Shown here: one piece after another, positions 24,889-33,053 of the stretch
Position numbering within the stretch: the first letter of the stretch is position 1
Layout: each line of letters starts with the position of its first letter
NCBI RefSeq assembly: GCF_014836615.1
Contig: NZ_JACSQN010000006.1
Span: 62,001-126,000 of the forward strand
Source of the DNA: Sporosarcina quadrami
GTDB lineage: Bacteria; Bacillota; Bacilli; Bacillales_A; Planococcaceae
Length of the DNA: 64,000 nucleotides
Reading direction: 5' to 3'
The notes under the pieces: model-generated
Told to the model about the DNA's origin: nothing
The model's database searches: none
Seen by the model: the letters and a program-made list of their open reading frames with translations, nothing else
Made by a program: the position numbers and the translations under genes

Positions 24889-25662
24889 TTATTTATTCAT
24901 GTTATTCACGATAGCATCCAAATCACTTTGTGCTTTTAGCAATAGTGATTTTGCTGTCATTGTAATAGTTTTATCATGTATTCTAATCAAGTCGTTATTG
25001 ATCTTAGTAATTTGAGTGCGCAATTCGTTGATTTTCGCATCAATCAAACCTTTGATTTCTTCAATTGTTAAATCTGCGTTTTTATCTAGCTGAGCTTGAA
25101 GTTCACTTTTCGCTGCACCGATTGTTTCTTCCAGATCTCTGATCGCCTGTTCTGTATTTTCATTAATCGATTTCTCCATCTGATCTTGCACTTCAGCTCC
25201 AACTGTTCCTGCATGCTTTGTCAAGTCTTCATTTGCTTCTTTTAGAGCCTTATTACCAGCTTCATTAATTAGTCCAGCCGTGTAATCCGATAGTAATTTA
25301 AATTGCCCAGACAGATAGGATTCAATATGCATTTTCTGTTCTTTAATCGCATCGATATGTTCACTGGCCCTCTTATCAACATTTGAATTCGTGGCGTTTT
25401 TACCGACTTCGCCTCTCTCAGCTAGCTTTTTCGATGTATTATCTTTCAATCCATTATATTCACCTACGAGTCCGTCCACTTTCCCAGCTCCATACTTTGC
25501 CACTTCTGCTGAAACAAGTTCACTAGACTTTTTAAACTGACCATCATACCAGCTCTTCAATTGTGCTCCAGCATCCGTCGCTCCAAGTACAGCGCCTCCT
25601 CCGGAAACGAGTCCAACTACTAATGCCCCTGCGATTACTTTGCTTTTTACTGTTTTCAACAT
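24889..25662 (-). CDS. Secreted coiled-coil protein, family member 2
   Basis: The 257-residue protein begins MLKTVKSKVIAGALVVGLVS behind AAAAAGGGGAAATTTAC. The signal peptide ends near VLGATDA, then comes LKSWYDGQFKKSSELVSAEV, the shared motif. The rest is predicted almost wholly helical with heptad-like repeats (QDQMEKSINENTEQAIRDLEE, KSELQAQLDKNADLTIEEIKG), so it is probably an extended coiled coil outside the cell. It lies between family members 1 and 3, separated from 3 by 34 bp. Function unknown. Confidence 0.75.
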   Translation of the reverse strand: MLKTVKSKVIAGALVVGLVSGGGAVLGATDAGAQLKSWYDGQFKKSSELVSAEVAKYGAGKVDGLVGEYNGLKDNTSKKLAERGEVGKNATNSNVDKRASEHIDAIKEQKMHIESYLSGQFKLLSDYTAGLINEAGNKALKEANEDLTKHAGTVGAEVQDQMEKSINENTEQAIRDLEETIGAAKSELQAQLDKNADLTIEEIKGLIDAKINELRTQITKINNDLIRIHDKTITMTAKSLLLKAQSDLDAIVNNMNK

Positions 25663-25696
25663 GTAAATTTCCCCTTTTTAATGTTTTTTATAGTAC

Positions 25697-26116
25697 TTAC
25701 TCATTTAACAGCTCTTCTAGCATTGCTTCGACTTCCAACAAAATTTCCGCTTCGATATTTCGATTACTTACATAGTCATCGAAGCTAACATCTTGTAATT
25801 CTGCTGCTTCATTAACGCTGTCAATCAGCTCGGAACGATGCGCATTAATAGTAGAATTGGTCTTTTCTAACTGATTATCGCCCATGTCTTCTATGTTCAT
25901 ATCCAAGCTTTCCATTGACTGTTTTACAAATAGACTGAAATCCGCTATCCCCACTATGAAATGGGAGGCTGTTTCGCTTCCCAGGATCTCGCTTCTCTTT
26001 TGAAATAGATCATTGTACCAAGTGGATAAGTTTTGAGCAGAATTGCTACTAGCATAGATGGTTCCTATGCCAACCATGAGAAATAAAACAACAACGGCAC
26101 TGACTATTCTTTTCAC
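25697..26116 (-). CDS. Secreted coiled-coil protein, family member 3 (short)
   Basis: The 139-residue protein begins at GTG 26116 (MKRIVSAVVVLFLMVGIGTI) with GGAGGCGA some 14 nt upstream, a long spacing. After the signal peptide it carries LSTWYNDLFQKRSEILGSET, the motif shared with its two neighbours, then a helical region and an acidic C-terminus (EAEILLEVEAMLEELLNE). First gene of the three in transcription order and the shortest. Its upstream region faces the second LuxR-type gene, with REP-like copy E in between. Confidence 0.72.
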   Translation of the reverse strand: MKRIVSAVVVLFLMVGIGTIYASSNSAQNLSTWYNDLFQKRSEILGSETASHFIVGIADFSLFVKQSMESLDMNIEDMGDNQLEKTNSTINAHRSELIDSVNEAAELQDVSFDDYVSNRNIEAEILLEVEAMLEELLNE

Positions 26117-26251
26117 AATCGTTCAAATCGCCTCCAGTTATTTAGGTTCATCTATCTTTGTCCTACCAATAGTATAGAACGATAGAATCGGGACAACTTC
26201 CCTCGAAGGTGGAATCTTTAAGTGTCTTTAGTGTAGTGATCGGTAGACTTT

Positions 26252-26292
26252 AGTGGAATTGGGTGCGTGCCAGTCACTCATGCAATTCCACT
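26252..26292 (+). repeat. REP-like hairpin, copy E (longest stem)
   Basis: A perfect 10-bp outer stem AGTGGAATTG / CAATTCCACT encloses GGTGCGTG-CCAGT-CACTCATG with two mismatches. The outer stem sequence differs from all other copies and yet pairs perfectly. Confidence 0.9.
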
Positions 26293-26412
26293 TATGAGCA
26301 CCAACATTAACATTCCTCAGTATTCACTATTCAAAAGTCGCAATATAATGAAATTAATAACACAATTGTTATCAATTTTGAATTACACAATAGACTGGGG
26401 ACTATGAAATAT

Positions 26413-26468
26413 ATCCTTTATGTGGGCACCTTGGGTATATGGAGTCAGTGGTGCAACCGACCTCATTT
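26413..26468 (+). promoter_or_regulatory. 56-bp conserved upstream block, copy 2
   Basis: 47 of 56 bases equal the block upstream of the other LuxR gene (23805-23750), in the same orientation relative to the gene and 52 bp before the start. Such conservation between paralogue promoters suggests a shared or autoregulatory binding site. Confidence 0.8.
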
Positions 26469-26520
26469 GAACGCGACATTTATACTGTTTCGAATTTTGG
26501 GCGAGGGGGGCTTTTGATTG

Positions 26521-27174
26521 ATGAAAATTGTATTGGCAAATGATCAACCGCTTATACGAAAAGGGTTGATTTTCACTTTGTCATCATCAGGCGCATTTGA
26601 AGTTGTTGGAGAAGCACGAAACAAACGGGAATCTTTGCAGTTCATTCAGCAGGAAAGTCCTGATCTGTTCATTGTCGATTTCAAGTTGGGCTGCGAAAGT
26701 GGATTGGAAGTAATTACTGAAGCGAAACTGTTAAATAGCGCTTGTAAATTTGCAATCTTGACCGTCTCGCAAGATTTATTCCTGTTCGATCAAGCGAGGG
26801 CAATCGGAGTAGATGGTTTCATTTCTTTACAGGCCGTTCCTGAAGAGTTCATATATGCACTGCACGTGATTGAGCGTGGAAGGAAATATTATGATCCCGA
26901 TATGATCGACTTGCTCATCCAATCACAGCGGGAGCCGTTTGTAGATAACCGACCGTTGGACCAATTGACTGTAAAAGAGAAAGAGGTATTAGGAAAGTTA
27001 GGGATGGGCTTTTCGAATAAGCAAATTGCGCATAATTTGTTCATTACGGAGCATACGGTGAAGAAACACGTAAGCCAAATCTTAGCAAAACTTAGTCTAG
27101 GTGATCGTACACATGCAGCTTTGTATGCGAATGAAACGGGATTAGTGAAATATCGTATTGACCTGCTTGTTTGA
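26521..27174 (+). CDS. NarL/FixJ-type (LuxR) regulator with degenerate receiver, orphan, paralogue 2
   Basis: The start is ATG 26521 (MKIVLANDQPLIRKGL), with GAGGGGGG upstream; TTG 26518 is an alternative. The 217-residue protein keeps the Asp in FIVDFKLG, but the invariant receiver Lys is replaced (GFISLQAVPEE instead of GYMSKLVLPEE) and the acidic pocket reads NDQ. Phosphorylation-dependent control is therefore doubtful. The C-terminal LuxR helix-turn-helix is intact (LTVKEKEVLGKLGMGFSNKQ, TVKKHVSQILAKL). It is the paralogue of the gene at 23019-23660, faces away from it, and is followed by a terminator. Likely targets are the genes between the two. Confidence 0.88.
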   Translation: MKIVLANDQPLIRKGLIFTLSSSGAFEVVGEARNKRESLQFIQQESPDLFIVDFKLGCESGLEVITEAKLLNSACKFAILTVSQDLFLFDQARAIGVDGFISLQAVPEEFIYALHVIERGRKYYDPDMIDLLIQSQREPFVDNRPLDQLTVKEKEVLGKLGMGFSNKQIAHNLFITEHTVKKHVSQILAKLSLGDRTHAALYANETGLVKYRIDLLV

Positions 27175-27205
27175 ATGAATGACTCTACGCCTTTATTCAT
27201 ACGTT

Positions 27206-27234
27206 AAAAGAGAGCCCAAATGAGGCTCTCTTTT
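27206..27234 (+). terminator. Terminator of LuxR paralogue 2
   Basis: AAAGAGAGCC / GGCTCTCTTTT stem with a 7-nt loop and a T-run on the plus strand. Confidence 0.9.
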
Positions 27235-27349
27235 GTCATTTCTACTGTAGACATGGAAGAGTAGCAAGTGTAAAATTAGAAATAATCGGTAATTATAGTA
27301 AGTTATTTGTAAGTAGTTTAATGAGTACCACCATTAAAGGAGGGAAAAA

Positions 27350-29848
27350 ATGACGACAATTATTCTGTCCGCAAAAACAAAAGTGCCGCAACCCCTTCCG
27401 GATAGCGTTACAAGGACGAGTTTGCTAAGCAAATTCATGGAGAAAAGCCATAAGAAGCTGACTGTACTTAGGGCTCCTGCGGGCTACGGGAAAACGACGC
27501 TCATTAGCCATTGGTTGCAACACGTGCAACACGAGCAGATTGCTTATTTGTCCATAGATTCATCCGATAATGATTCGTCCCGCTTTTGGCGATACGTTAT
27601 ACATGCTGTAGCGAACGCATGCCAATTGGATATTGATGAAGCGTTAGCTCCTCTTTTACATGCTTCAGATAGCGCAACAAATGATTTTCTCATTGAGTCA
27701 TTTATTCATGAAATTAGTTTGACGAATAAGCCGCTGCATATTGTGCTGGACGATTATCACCTTATTGAAAATGCAGTCATTCATCAAATGATGACGAAAT
27801 TAATCGAACAGTCACCGGAGTATGTGCATGTATATATTTCCACCCGTACTGAGATTGACTTGCCGATAGCTAACTGGCGCGCGAAGCAATGGGTACATGA
27901 ACTGAACACCTCTCACCTACGATTTACACCTCAGGAAGTACAACAGTTTTATACATTAAAGAATTTACCCTTGCCGAATCAAGCTCAGTTGAACTTTATT
28001 TCAGATAAAACAGAAGGATGGATTGCGGGACTTCAGTTGGCAAGTCTAACACCACATCATGAATACCCGATGGAATGGGAAACAGCATCACGTTCCGCCA
28101 TTTTCAATTTTCTAGTACAGGAAATTATGGTTCCGCTTCCTTCTTCTACACAAGAATTCCTCTTACGTACATCATTAATCAATGAATTAGAACCTTCCAT
28201 TTGTAATCACCTTACGAACCGCACAGATAGCTATCAATTGCTTGAGCAGTTAGAAGAAAAAGGATATTTCATCGTCCGGCTTCAATCCAACAATCCCGTA
28301 TTCCGGTACCACCATCTGTTTGCAGAAGCACTGCGAGCTGAGTTGAGAAGACGACTGACGGCAGATGAAGTGAAGGGTTTCATACAAGAAACAGTTATTG
28401 TTCTGTATGAACGTGGAGATTTCACTGCAGCAATTGACCTTTCATTGCAATATGAGCTTTACGACTTAGCAGAGTCTTGGATTAACAAACACCTTGTTTC
28501 GTTCATTACATCAGGACGAACCGCAACTTTCCTGAGATGGTTACAACATTTGCGCAGTCATCACTATACGGTCTCCTATGAATTTCTTGTAATCGGCCTT
28601 ATTGCTTCCATGTCCTCATTAGATATCGAAACCGCAAATTCACTTATGCAAGAACTCGAAACGCGACAAATAACCGATCAGTGGATGGAAAAAGAGGAGC
28701 ATGCAGCAATAATACTCCTTTACGAACATGCGAAAGCGATGGCAATCGTCTCAGCAGGAGGAGACTTGCAAATTGCAAAAGCTATTGTGGAAAAACAGCT
28801 CAACAAAAAGATAATCCCTTCACGATGGGATAACGTCCATATGCACTTCAATATTTTTGAGTATAAATTATTAAGGACTAGCATTTCCTCAAAAGGAAAA
28901 TTACCGCCTTGGGAGGATGGCCTCGCAATCGCAGAGATATTCCGCCAACCATTTTACGAAACGAGAGGGATTGGCGCCTATTCCTACGGCGCATCTGCTG
29001 AATCCTTATATGAGCGAAATTTACTGGACTATGCGAAAGCGGAATTGGATATTGCGATGCAACGAGGACATGAAATGCAAGATCCTGGTCTATTCATTCC
29101 TATGTATTTGTTGCAAGCAAAGATGTATTTAATTGAAAACAAGACCACTTCCGCGCTTGCATTATTGACACAAGCAAAAACCGTAGTCACAGAAAAGCAT
29201 TGGCTAGCGTCACTTTCCATTATGCAAGCTGCCTGCCATATTGCAAATGGTGATATCATCAGCGCTGAAAAGGGACTAGACGCGGTAAAATCGAACCAAC
29301 CGTTTTGGATGCTCGTCCATGCACGACTACTGCTTGCAAAACAGCAAGCTGAAAGCGCACTTGCCATTCTCATCCAAACGAAAACGAAAGCCTTGCAAGA
29401 AATGCAGATCGCCACAATTATAGAAGCAACTGTTTTAGAAGCCGTTTGCCACAAAAGGCTCGGCGACACAGCGACAGCGCTGTCTACTCTGCAAGAAGCA
29501 CTAAAAGCAGCCGCTCCTCACTACTACATCCGTACTTTTTTAGATGAAAAAGAGATTTACCCTTTGTTGAATAAAGTTCGGCAAATACACAACAATGACG
29601 AAAGCTTAAGGTCCTCCATCCCGACTCATTATTTAGACCACTTTCAGATCATCGAACCGCAGGCACATCCCCTGCTCACACCTAGAGAAAAAGAAGTGTA
29701 CGATCTGTTAGCAGACGGCATCACCAATCGTGAAATTGCAAAACAGCTTTATTTGTCGGAAGGAACCGTACGAGTCTATCTCACTTCCATTTATAGTAAG
29801 ATTGGGGTGGATTCACGGGCTAAAGCGATTCTTTTAAAGTATAGGTGA
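27350..29848 (+). CDS. MalT-type (LAL) LuxR-family ATPase regulator
   Basis: The 832-residue protein begins behind TAAAGGAGGGAAAAA. An N-terminal STAND/AAA-like NTPase domain has Walker A RAPAGYGKTTLISHW (near residue 40) and Walker B-like LHIVLDDYHLIEN (near 130). A winged-helix region and a long helical-repeat (TPR-like) sensor follow (about residues 340-750). A C-terminal LuxR helix-turn-helix completes it (LTPREKEVYDLLADGITNREIAKQL ... GTVRVYLTSIYSKIG). Proteins of this build are inducer-activated, ATP-dependent activators such as MalT. No target is obvious; it stands next to the LuxR pair and the RAYT. Its stop codon is immediately followed by REP-like copy F. Confidence 0.92.
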   Translation: MTTIILSAKTKVPQPLPDSVTRTSLLSKFMEKSHKKLTVLRAPAGYGKTTLISHWLQHVQHEQIAYLSIDSSDNDSSRFWRYVIHAVANACQLDIDEALAPLLHASDSATNDFLIESFIHEISLTNKPLHIVLDDYHLIENAVIHQMMTKLIEQSPEYVHVYISTRTEIDLPIANWRAKQWVHELNTSHLRFTPQEVQQFYTLKNLPLPNQAQLNFISDKTEGWIAGLQLASLTPHHEYPMEWETASRSAIFNFLVQEIMVPLPSSTQEFLLRTSLINELEPSICNHLTNRTDSYQLLEQLEEKGYFIVRLQSNNPVFRYHHLFAEALRAELRRRLTADEVKGFIQETVIVLYERGDFTAAIDLSLQYELYDLAESWINKHLVSFITSGRTATFLRWLQHLRSHHYTVSYEFLVIGLIASMSSLDIETANSLMQELETRQITDQWMEKEEHAAIILLYEHAKAMAIVSAGGDLQIAKAIVEKQLNKKIIPSRWDNVHMHFNIFEYKLLRTSISSKGKLPPWEDGLAIAEIFRQPFYETRGIGAYSYGASAESLYERNLLDYAKAELDIAMQRGHEMQDPGLFIPMYLLQAKMYLIENKTTSALALLTQAKTVVTEKHWLASLSIMQAACHIANGDIISAEKGLDAVKSNQPFWMLVHARLLLAKQQAESALAILIQTKTKALQEMQIATIIEATVLEAVCHKRLGDTATALSTLQEALKAAAPHYYIRTFLDEKEIYPLLNKVRQIHNNDESLRSSIPTHYLDHFQIIEPQAHPLLTPREKEVYDLLADGITNREIAKQLYLSEGTVRVYLTSIYSKIGVDSRAKAILLKYR

Positions 29849-29849
29849 T

Positions 29850-29876
29850 TTGAGTGGGTGCCAGTCACCCACTCAA
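29850..29876 (+). repeat. REP-like hairpin, copy F (perfect 11-bp stem)
   Basis: TTGAGTGGGTG / CACCCACTCAA pair perfectly around the loop CCAGT. Relative to the consensus GAGTG/CACTC the inner stem is GGGTG/CACCC, a compensated change. It begins 2 bp after a stop codon and is 72 bp downstream of the RAYT stop. Confidence 0.95.
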
Positions 29877-29890
29877 TTCGGAAACTATTC

Positions 29891-29932
29891 AGAAAACCCG
29901 TTTGACTAAGTCATTCGTCAAACGGGTTTTCT
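29891..29932. terminator. Bidirectional terminator between MalT-like gene and RAYT
   Basis: AGAAAACCCGTTTGAC / GTCAAACGGGTTTTCT, 16-bp perfect stem with A/T tracts on both sides, between convergent genes. Confidence 0.92.
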
Positions 29933-29948
29933 GTTTCTTCATGTTTAT

Positions 29949-30566
29949 CTATTGTGTAATGTAATCCTCCTTCTCTACATAGTCAGTTATAGAAATGTCT
30001 CGAGACTCGTCTACTTCCTCCTCGCAATAATGGCAGTACTTCCTTTCATTGTTCATATAAGACGAAGTTAGGATGGAGGGCAGAATCGATAGATTGAGGA
30101 ATTCATAAGGGGAAGGTTTATCGCCTTTGTAAAACTGAAACGAGCTAGCGGAATAGTCTTCCATTCTAGTGACCATTGGCACGACCGTTTCGATTGGATT
30201 CCGATGGATGTAGCGACTTACTTTTAATAACGCCTCAGGTTTATTCACTTGTGCTGCAAAGTAACGCCGATCATATAAGTATCCCGAGTAATTGTATTTC
30301 TTCTTATAATAATCCGTATAGCGACGGTTAATGAGACCCATCACTTTACCTAAAGGCACTTCAGGTGACTTGATCAATAGATGATAATGGTTTGTCATGA
30401 TGTAATAAGCAATGAGTTGAAAAGGATACTTCATATATACATAGTGGAGCACACGGATGTATTCACGAACATCCGCTTCCGTCTTGAAAATGTCTTGACG
30501 ATTATTCCCCCGCATAACGACATGGTCAAAATATCTCGGATCCCATAGTCTCCTTTTTCTACCCAT
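29949..30566 (-). CDS. REP-associated tyrosine transposase (RAYT, Y1/HUH)
   Basis: The start is ATG 30566 (MGRKRRLWDPRYFDHVVMRG), with AGGAGCG 8 nt upstream. The 205-residue protein is a Y1 single-strand transposase of the IS200/IS605 superfamily. It shows the RAYT opening YFDHVVMRGNNRQDIF, the HUH pair in MTNHYHLLI, and the catalytic-Tyr region SRYIHRNPIE. RAYTs are domesticated, single-copy enzymes that nick and join at REP hairpins. A Cys pair (CHYCEEE) lies in the C-terminal extension. It has no IS ends of its own; instead REP-like copies F and G flank it in opposite orientation. I infer that it mobilised, or still mobilises, the hairpin family. Confidence 0.92.
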   Translation of the reverse strand: MGRKRRLWDPRYFDHVVMRGNNRQDIFKTEADVREYIRVLHYVYMKYPFQLIAYYIMTNHYHLLIKSPEVPLGKVMGLINRRYTDYYKKKYNYSGYLYDRRYFAAQVNKPEALLKVSRYIHRNPIETVVPMVTRMEDYSASSFQFYKGDKPSPYEFLNLSILPSILTSSYMNNERKYCHYCEEEVDESRDISITDYVEKEDYITQ

Positions 30567-30876
30567 CTGAAATTCGCTCCTGCATCTCATTCGCTTTAAC
30601 GAAAACCAAATGTCCCTCTATTCCTTCCCACCCATACTTCTCACTGCTATTACGATCCGACTCACTTCTTTCGTTTTCTTCATCATAATAGGAGCATTGA
30701 TTTGTCTCAATTAAAGAAACTAACCTAACACTCCGATAACGAAGCTTTAGTGAGCAATATGTATTCATAATTAACTTAAAACCGCCAAAAGAGGCTTAAA
30801 ATTTTATTTTGATGTTTTAAGGAGTATTTGTGTGAGAATTGTGTGAGTGACTGGCACGCACACAGCACGCACACAA
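30567..30876. other. RAYT upstream region
   Basis: This 310-bp spacer holds the RAYT promoter region, without a clear -35/-10 pair, and REP-like copy G. A 69-codon frame inside it has no ribosome binding site and overlaps the RAYT start; I do not call it a gene. Confidence 0.5.
30839..30865 (-). repeat. REP-like hairpin, copy G
   Basis: TTGTGTGAGTG-ACTGG-CACGCACACAG pairs with one internal mismatch. It is inverted relative to copy F, so the RAYT is enclosed by a REP / inverse-REP pair. It lies 11 bp after the stop of the AEC carrier gene and may also end that transcript. Confidence 0.9.
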
Positions 30877-31827
30877 CTACCTCAACAAATACAAATTCAA
30901 CAGTGTTACCATGACCGGGATGGTAAATAGCGCTGCGATGGTGGAAATGATCGTTGTGACAATTCCGATTTCCTCATCCGCAGAGAATTTCGCAAAGAGA
31001 ATGGATGAGAGAGTAAGCGTCGGCATGGCAGCTTGGATAAGGAATGTTTGGAGCAGAATCTCGTCAAGCGATAGAGCCTTGCCAATCAATACTGCGAAAA
31101 CCGGCATAAGGACTAATTTAACGGTTACAGGAAGCCATATCGTTGAACGTGAATTGCGGAAACTTGCAGAACTCGATTGGATGAGACTTATCGTCATGAT
31201 TCCGATGTAAAACATGGCAAGCGGAGCCGCGATGGCTGCCAGACGATCGAATAGATCCCGCATGAAAAACGGTGGATGATACCCGACCAGCACCATTATC
31301 ATGCCCACAACGATCGCAATCAACGGCGGATTGATCATCGTCCGCACCATTCCGAAGCCGATGCGCGGATTCTTTTGCAGGAGCAATGCGCCAACTGTCC
31401 ATATTGTAAAATCGACGCCTGCATCGAATATCGCTGCATACAAAGCCCCTTCCGGACCAAGCAATACTGCACAAAGCGGTATGCCGATAAAACCTGTATT
31501 GCCAAGTCCGGACAAGATGGCAAGTTCCTTCGCACGGTTCACCTTCTTATGGAATACAACAGCGAACAAGTATCCGATCCCGATTCCAAGCACATTAAAG
31601 ACAATGGAAAAAAGGAACACGAGAAAGATTTTCCGAATGACACTTTCGTCAATCTCAATCTGAAAAATAGCTGAAAGGATGATACATGGCATCCCCACAT
31701 TGACAATCAAGCTAATAAAGACCTCTCTTGTATCCGCGTTAAAATGAAATGTTTTAGCTAAACCAACGCCGATCGCAATCATTACTGTAATAATCCCTAT
31801 CGAATGAAGGATGAGACCAAGTGCCAA
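30877..31827 (-). CDS. AEC (auxin efflux carrier) family transporter
   Basis: The gene starts at TTG 31827, with AGGAGGCATCCTG directly upstream. The 316-residue product has about ten hydrophobic helices (GIITVMIAIGVGLAKTFHF, EVFISLIVNVGMPCIILSAIFQ, AILSGLGNTGFIGIPLCAVLLGPEG). The last of these holds the NTGFIGIP motif characteristic of AEC carriers. Family members export or exchange carboxylates such as malate. It follows the M20 peptidase gene by 54 bp, across a hairpin, at the end of the tct operon. Confidence 0.88.
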   Translation of the reverse strand: MALGLILHSIGIITVMIAIGVGLAKTFHFNADTREVFISLIVNVGMPCIILSAIFQIEIDESVIRKIFLVFLFSIVFNVLGIGIGYLFAVVFHKKVNRAKELAILSGLGNTGFIGIPLCAVLLGPEGALYAAIFDAGVDFTIWTVGALLLQKNPRIGFGMVRTMINPPLIAIVVGMIMVLVGYHPPFFMRDLFDRLAAIAAPLAMFYIGIMTISLIQSSSASFRNSRSTIWLPVTVKLVLMPVFAVLIGKALSLDEILLQTFLIQAAMPTLTLSSILFAKFSADEEIGIVTTIISTIAALFTIPVMVTLLNLYLLR

Positions 31828-31849
31828 CAGGATGCCTCCTTTCTATAGA

Positions 31850-31876
31850 AGACACTGTGCGATGTGCACAGTGTCT
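31850..31876 (-). terminator. Hairpin between M20 gene and AEC gene
   Basis: AGACACTGTGC / GCACAGTGTCT, 11-bp perfect stem with a 5-nt loop, followed on the minus strand by TTCTATAG, a poor T tract. Possibly a partial terminator that lowers AEC expression. Confidence 0.55.
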
Positions 31877-31881
31877 CCCTT

Positions 31882-33039
31882 TCAGTCTTGTTGTAAATAC
31901 TGCAAAATGGAAGTTGCTAACAATAGCGTCCTCGGGCAGAACGTGTCGAGTTCCATATATTCATCGACTCCATGCCAATTTCCACCGACCGGCCCCATTC
32001 CACAGATTGTCGGAATGCCAAGAGACGCAGTAAATCCTGCATCCGCCGCCCCTTTCGTCCGTTGCTCTGTCACTTCATAGCCAATCATTTCACCAGCTTC
32101 TCTTACCGCACTAAACAATAATCCCACTCCCGCAGTCTTCTCCATTGGTAACATACCAATTTTGCCGGAAAGCGTACTTTTTGAACCGGGGACAAACGAA
32201 TGGTCGACGACTTTCTGTATCGCCTTCACTGTTTGCTCATAATGTTCCAACGTCCAAAATGCAAGATGGATTGTCGCAGTTGCAGACGGGGAAACTACGT
32301 TATTGCCGATGCCACCTTCAATTTTGCCGAAGTTGATTGTAATCCCTTTTTCTATGTCCATCAATTTCTTAATCTCAATCATTTTTAACGCCAGCTCATC
32401 GTTAGCGCTAATGCCATTTTCAATGAATGCTCCCGAATGGGCGGCCTTCCCTTCCACGGTAATCTTATGATGGGCTGATCCTTTTCTTGCAGTCACGATC
32501 GAACCATCCGGACGTCCTGGTTCAAGGTTGAAGACGGCAAGTGCATCAGCCGCAAGCTCTTGAATGAGTTCCCTTGAGTGAGGCGATCCGATTTCTTCAT
32601 CCGGTGTAAACAATAACTCGATGTCACAAATGGTATCGCTCGCCAGTTCCTTCAGTGCAATTACAGCTTCCATCATCGTCACTAAACCCGACTTCATATC
32701 CGATACACCAGGTCCTCGCAACAAATTTCCATCTTGACTGAATGGCCGCTCCTTTACAGTACCTAAAGGAAAGGCGGTATCCATATGACCCATCAACAAT
32801 ATCTTCCCTGGACGCTTGCCAGCAATCCGAGCAATAATCGTATCTCCATAGTCGTCAGATTGCCTAACTTCATAATCAACACTTTCTACTGACAACCTTT
32901 GCCGAATCAACTCCCCCACTTCATCCACTGAATGCTTTTCTCCAGCTGAACTATCGGTATTTACCAATTCTTTAAGAAAGTTAATGGCAGACTCCTGACG
33001 TTGCTCTAAAAAACTCTTCAAATCCTCTTGAATTTGCAT
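31882..33039 (-). CDS. M20-family metallopeptidase (carboxypeptidase G2 / ArgE-like)
   Basis: The 385-residue cytosolic enzyme follows AAGGAGGAAATGATAA. Metal-site blocks of the M20A/CPG2 type are visible: LLMGHMDTAFPLG (His, Asp), GPGVSDMKSGLVTMMEA (Asp), LLFTPDEEIGSPHSR (Glu-Glu) and FNLEPGRPDGSIVTARKG (Glu). The dimerisation domain follows (HHKITVEGKAAHSGAFIENG), and the last metal His is in GPVGGNWHGVDEYME. It would release an amino acid, perhaps glutamate, from an N-acyl or folate-like compound. It lies 14 bp after tctA, so it probably acts on what the Tct system imports. Confidence 0.88.
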   Translation of the reverse strand: MQIQEDLKSFLEQRQESAINFLKELVNTDSSAGEKHSVDEVGELIRQRLSVESVDYEVRQSDDYGDTIIARIAGKRPGKILLMGHMDTAFPLGTVKERPFSQDGNLLRGPGVSDMKSGLVTMMEAVIALKELASDTICDIELLFTPDEEIGSPHSRELIQELAADALAVFNLEPGRPDGSIVTARKGSAHHKITVEGKAAHSGAFIENGISANDELALKMIEIKKLMDIEKGITINFGKIEGGIGNNVVSPSATATIHLAFWTLEHYEQTVKAIQKVVDHSFVPGSKSTLSGKIGMLPMEKTAGVGLLFSAVREAGEMIGYEVTEQRTKGAADAGFTASLGIPTICGMGPVGGNWHGVDEYMELDTFCPRTLLLATSILQYLQQD

Positions 33040-33053
33040 TTATCATTTCCTCC

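Larger units (their letters stand above)
26117..26520. other. Divergent regulatory region
   Basis: This 404-bp spacer separates the coiled-coil set (leftwards) from the second LuxR-type gene (rightwards). It contains REP-like copy E and the second 56-bp conserved block, listed separately, and no gene. Confidence 0.7.

Noticed and set aside
30559..30768. 69-codon frame upstream of the RAYT
   Set aside because: It has no ribosome binding site, no recognisable motif and overlaps the RAYT start; it is most likely leader sequence.
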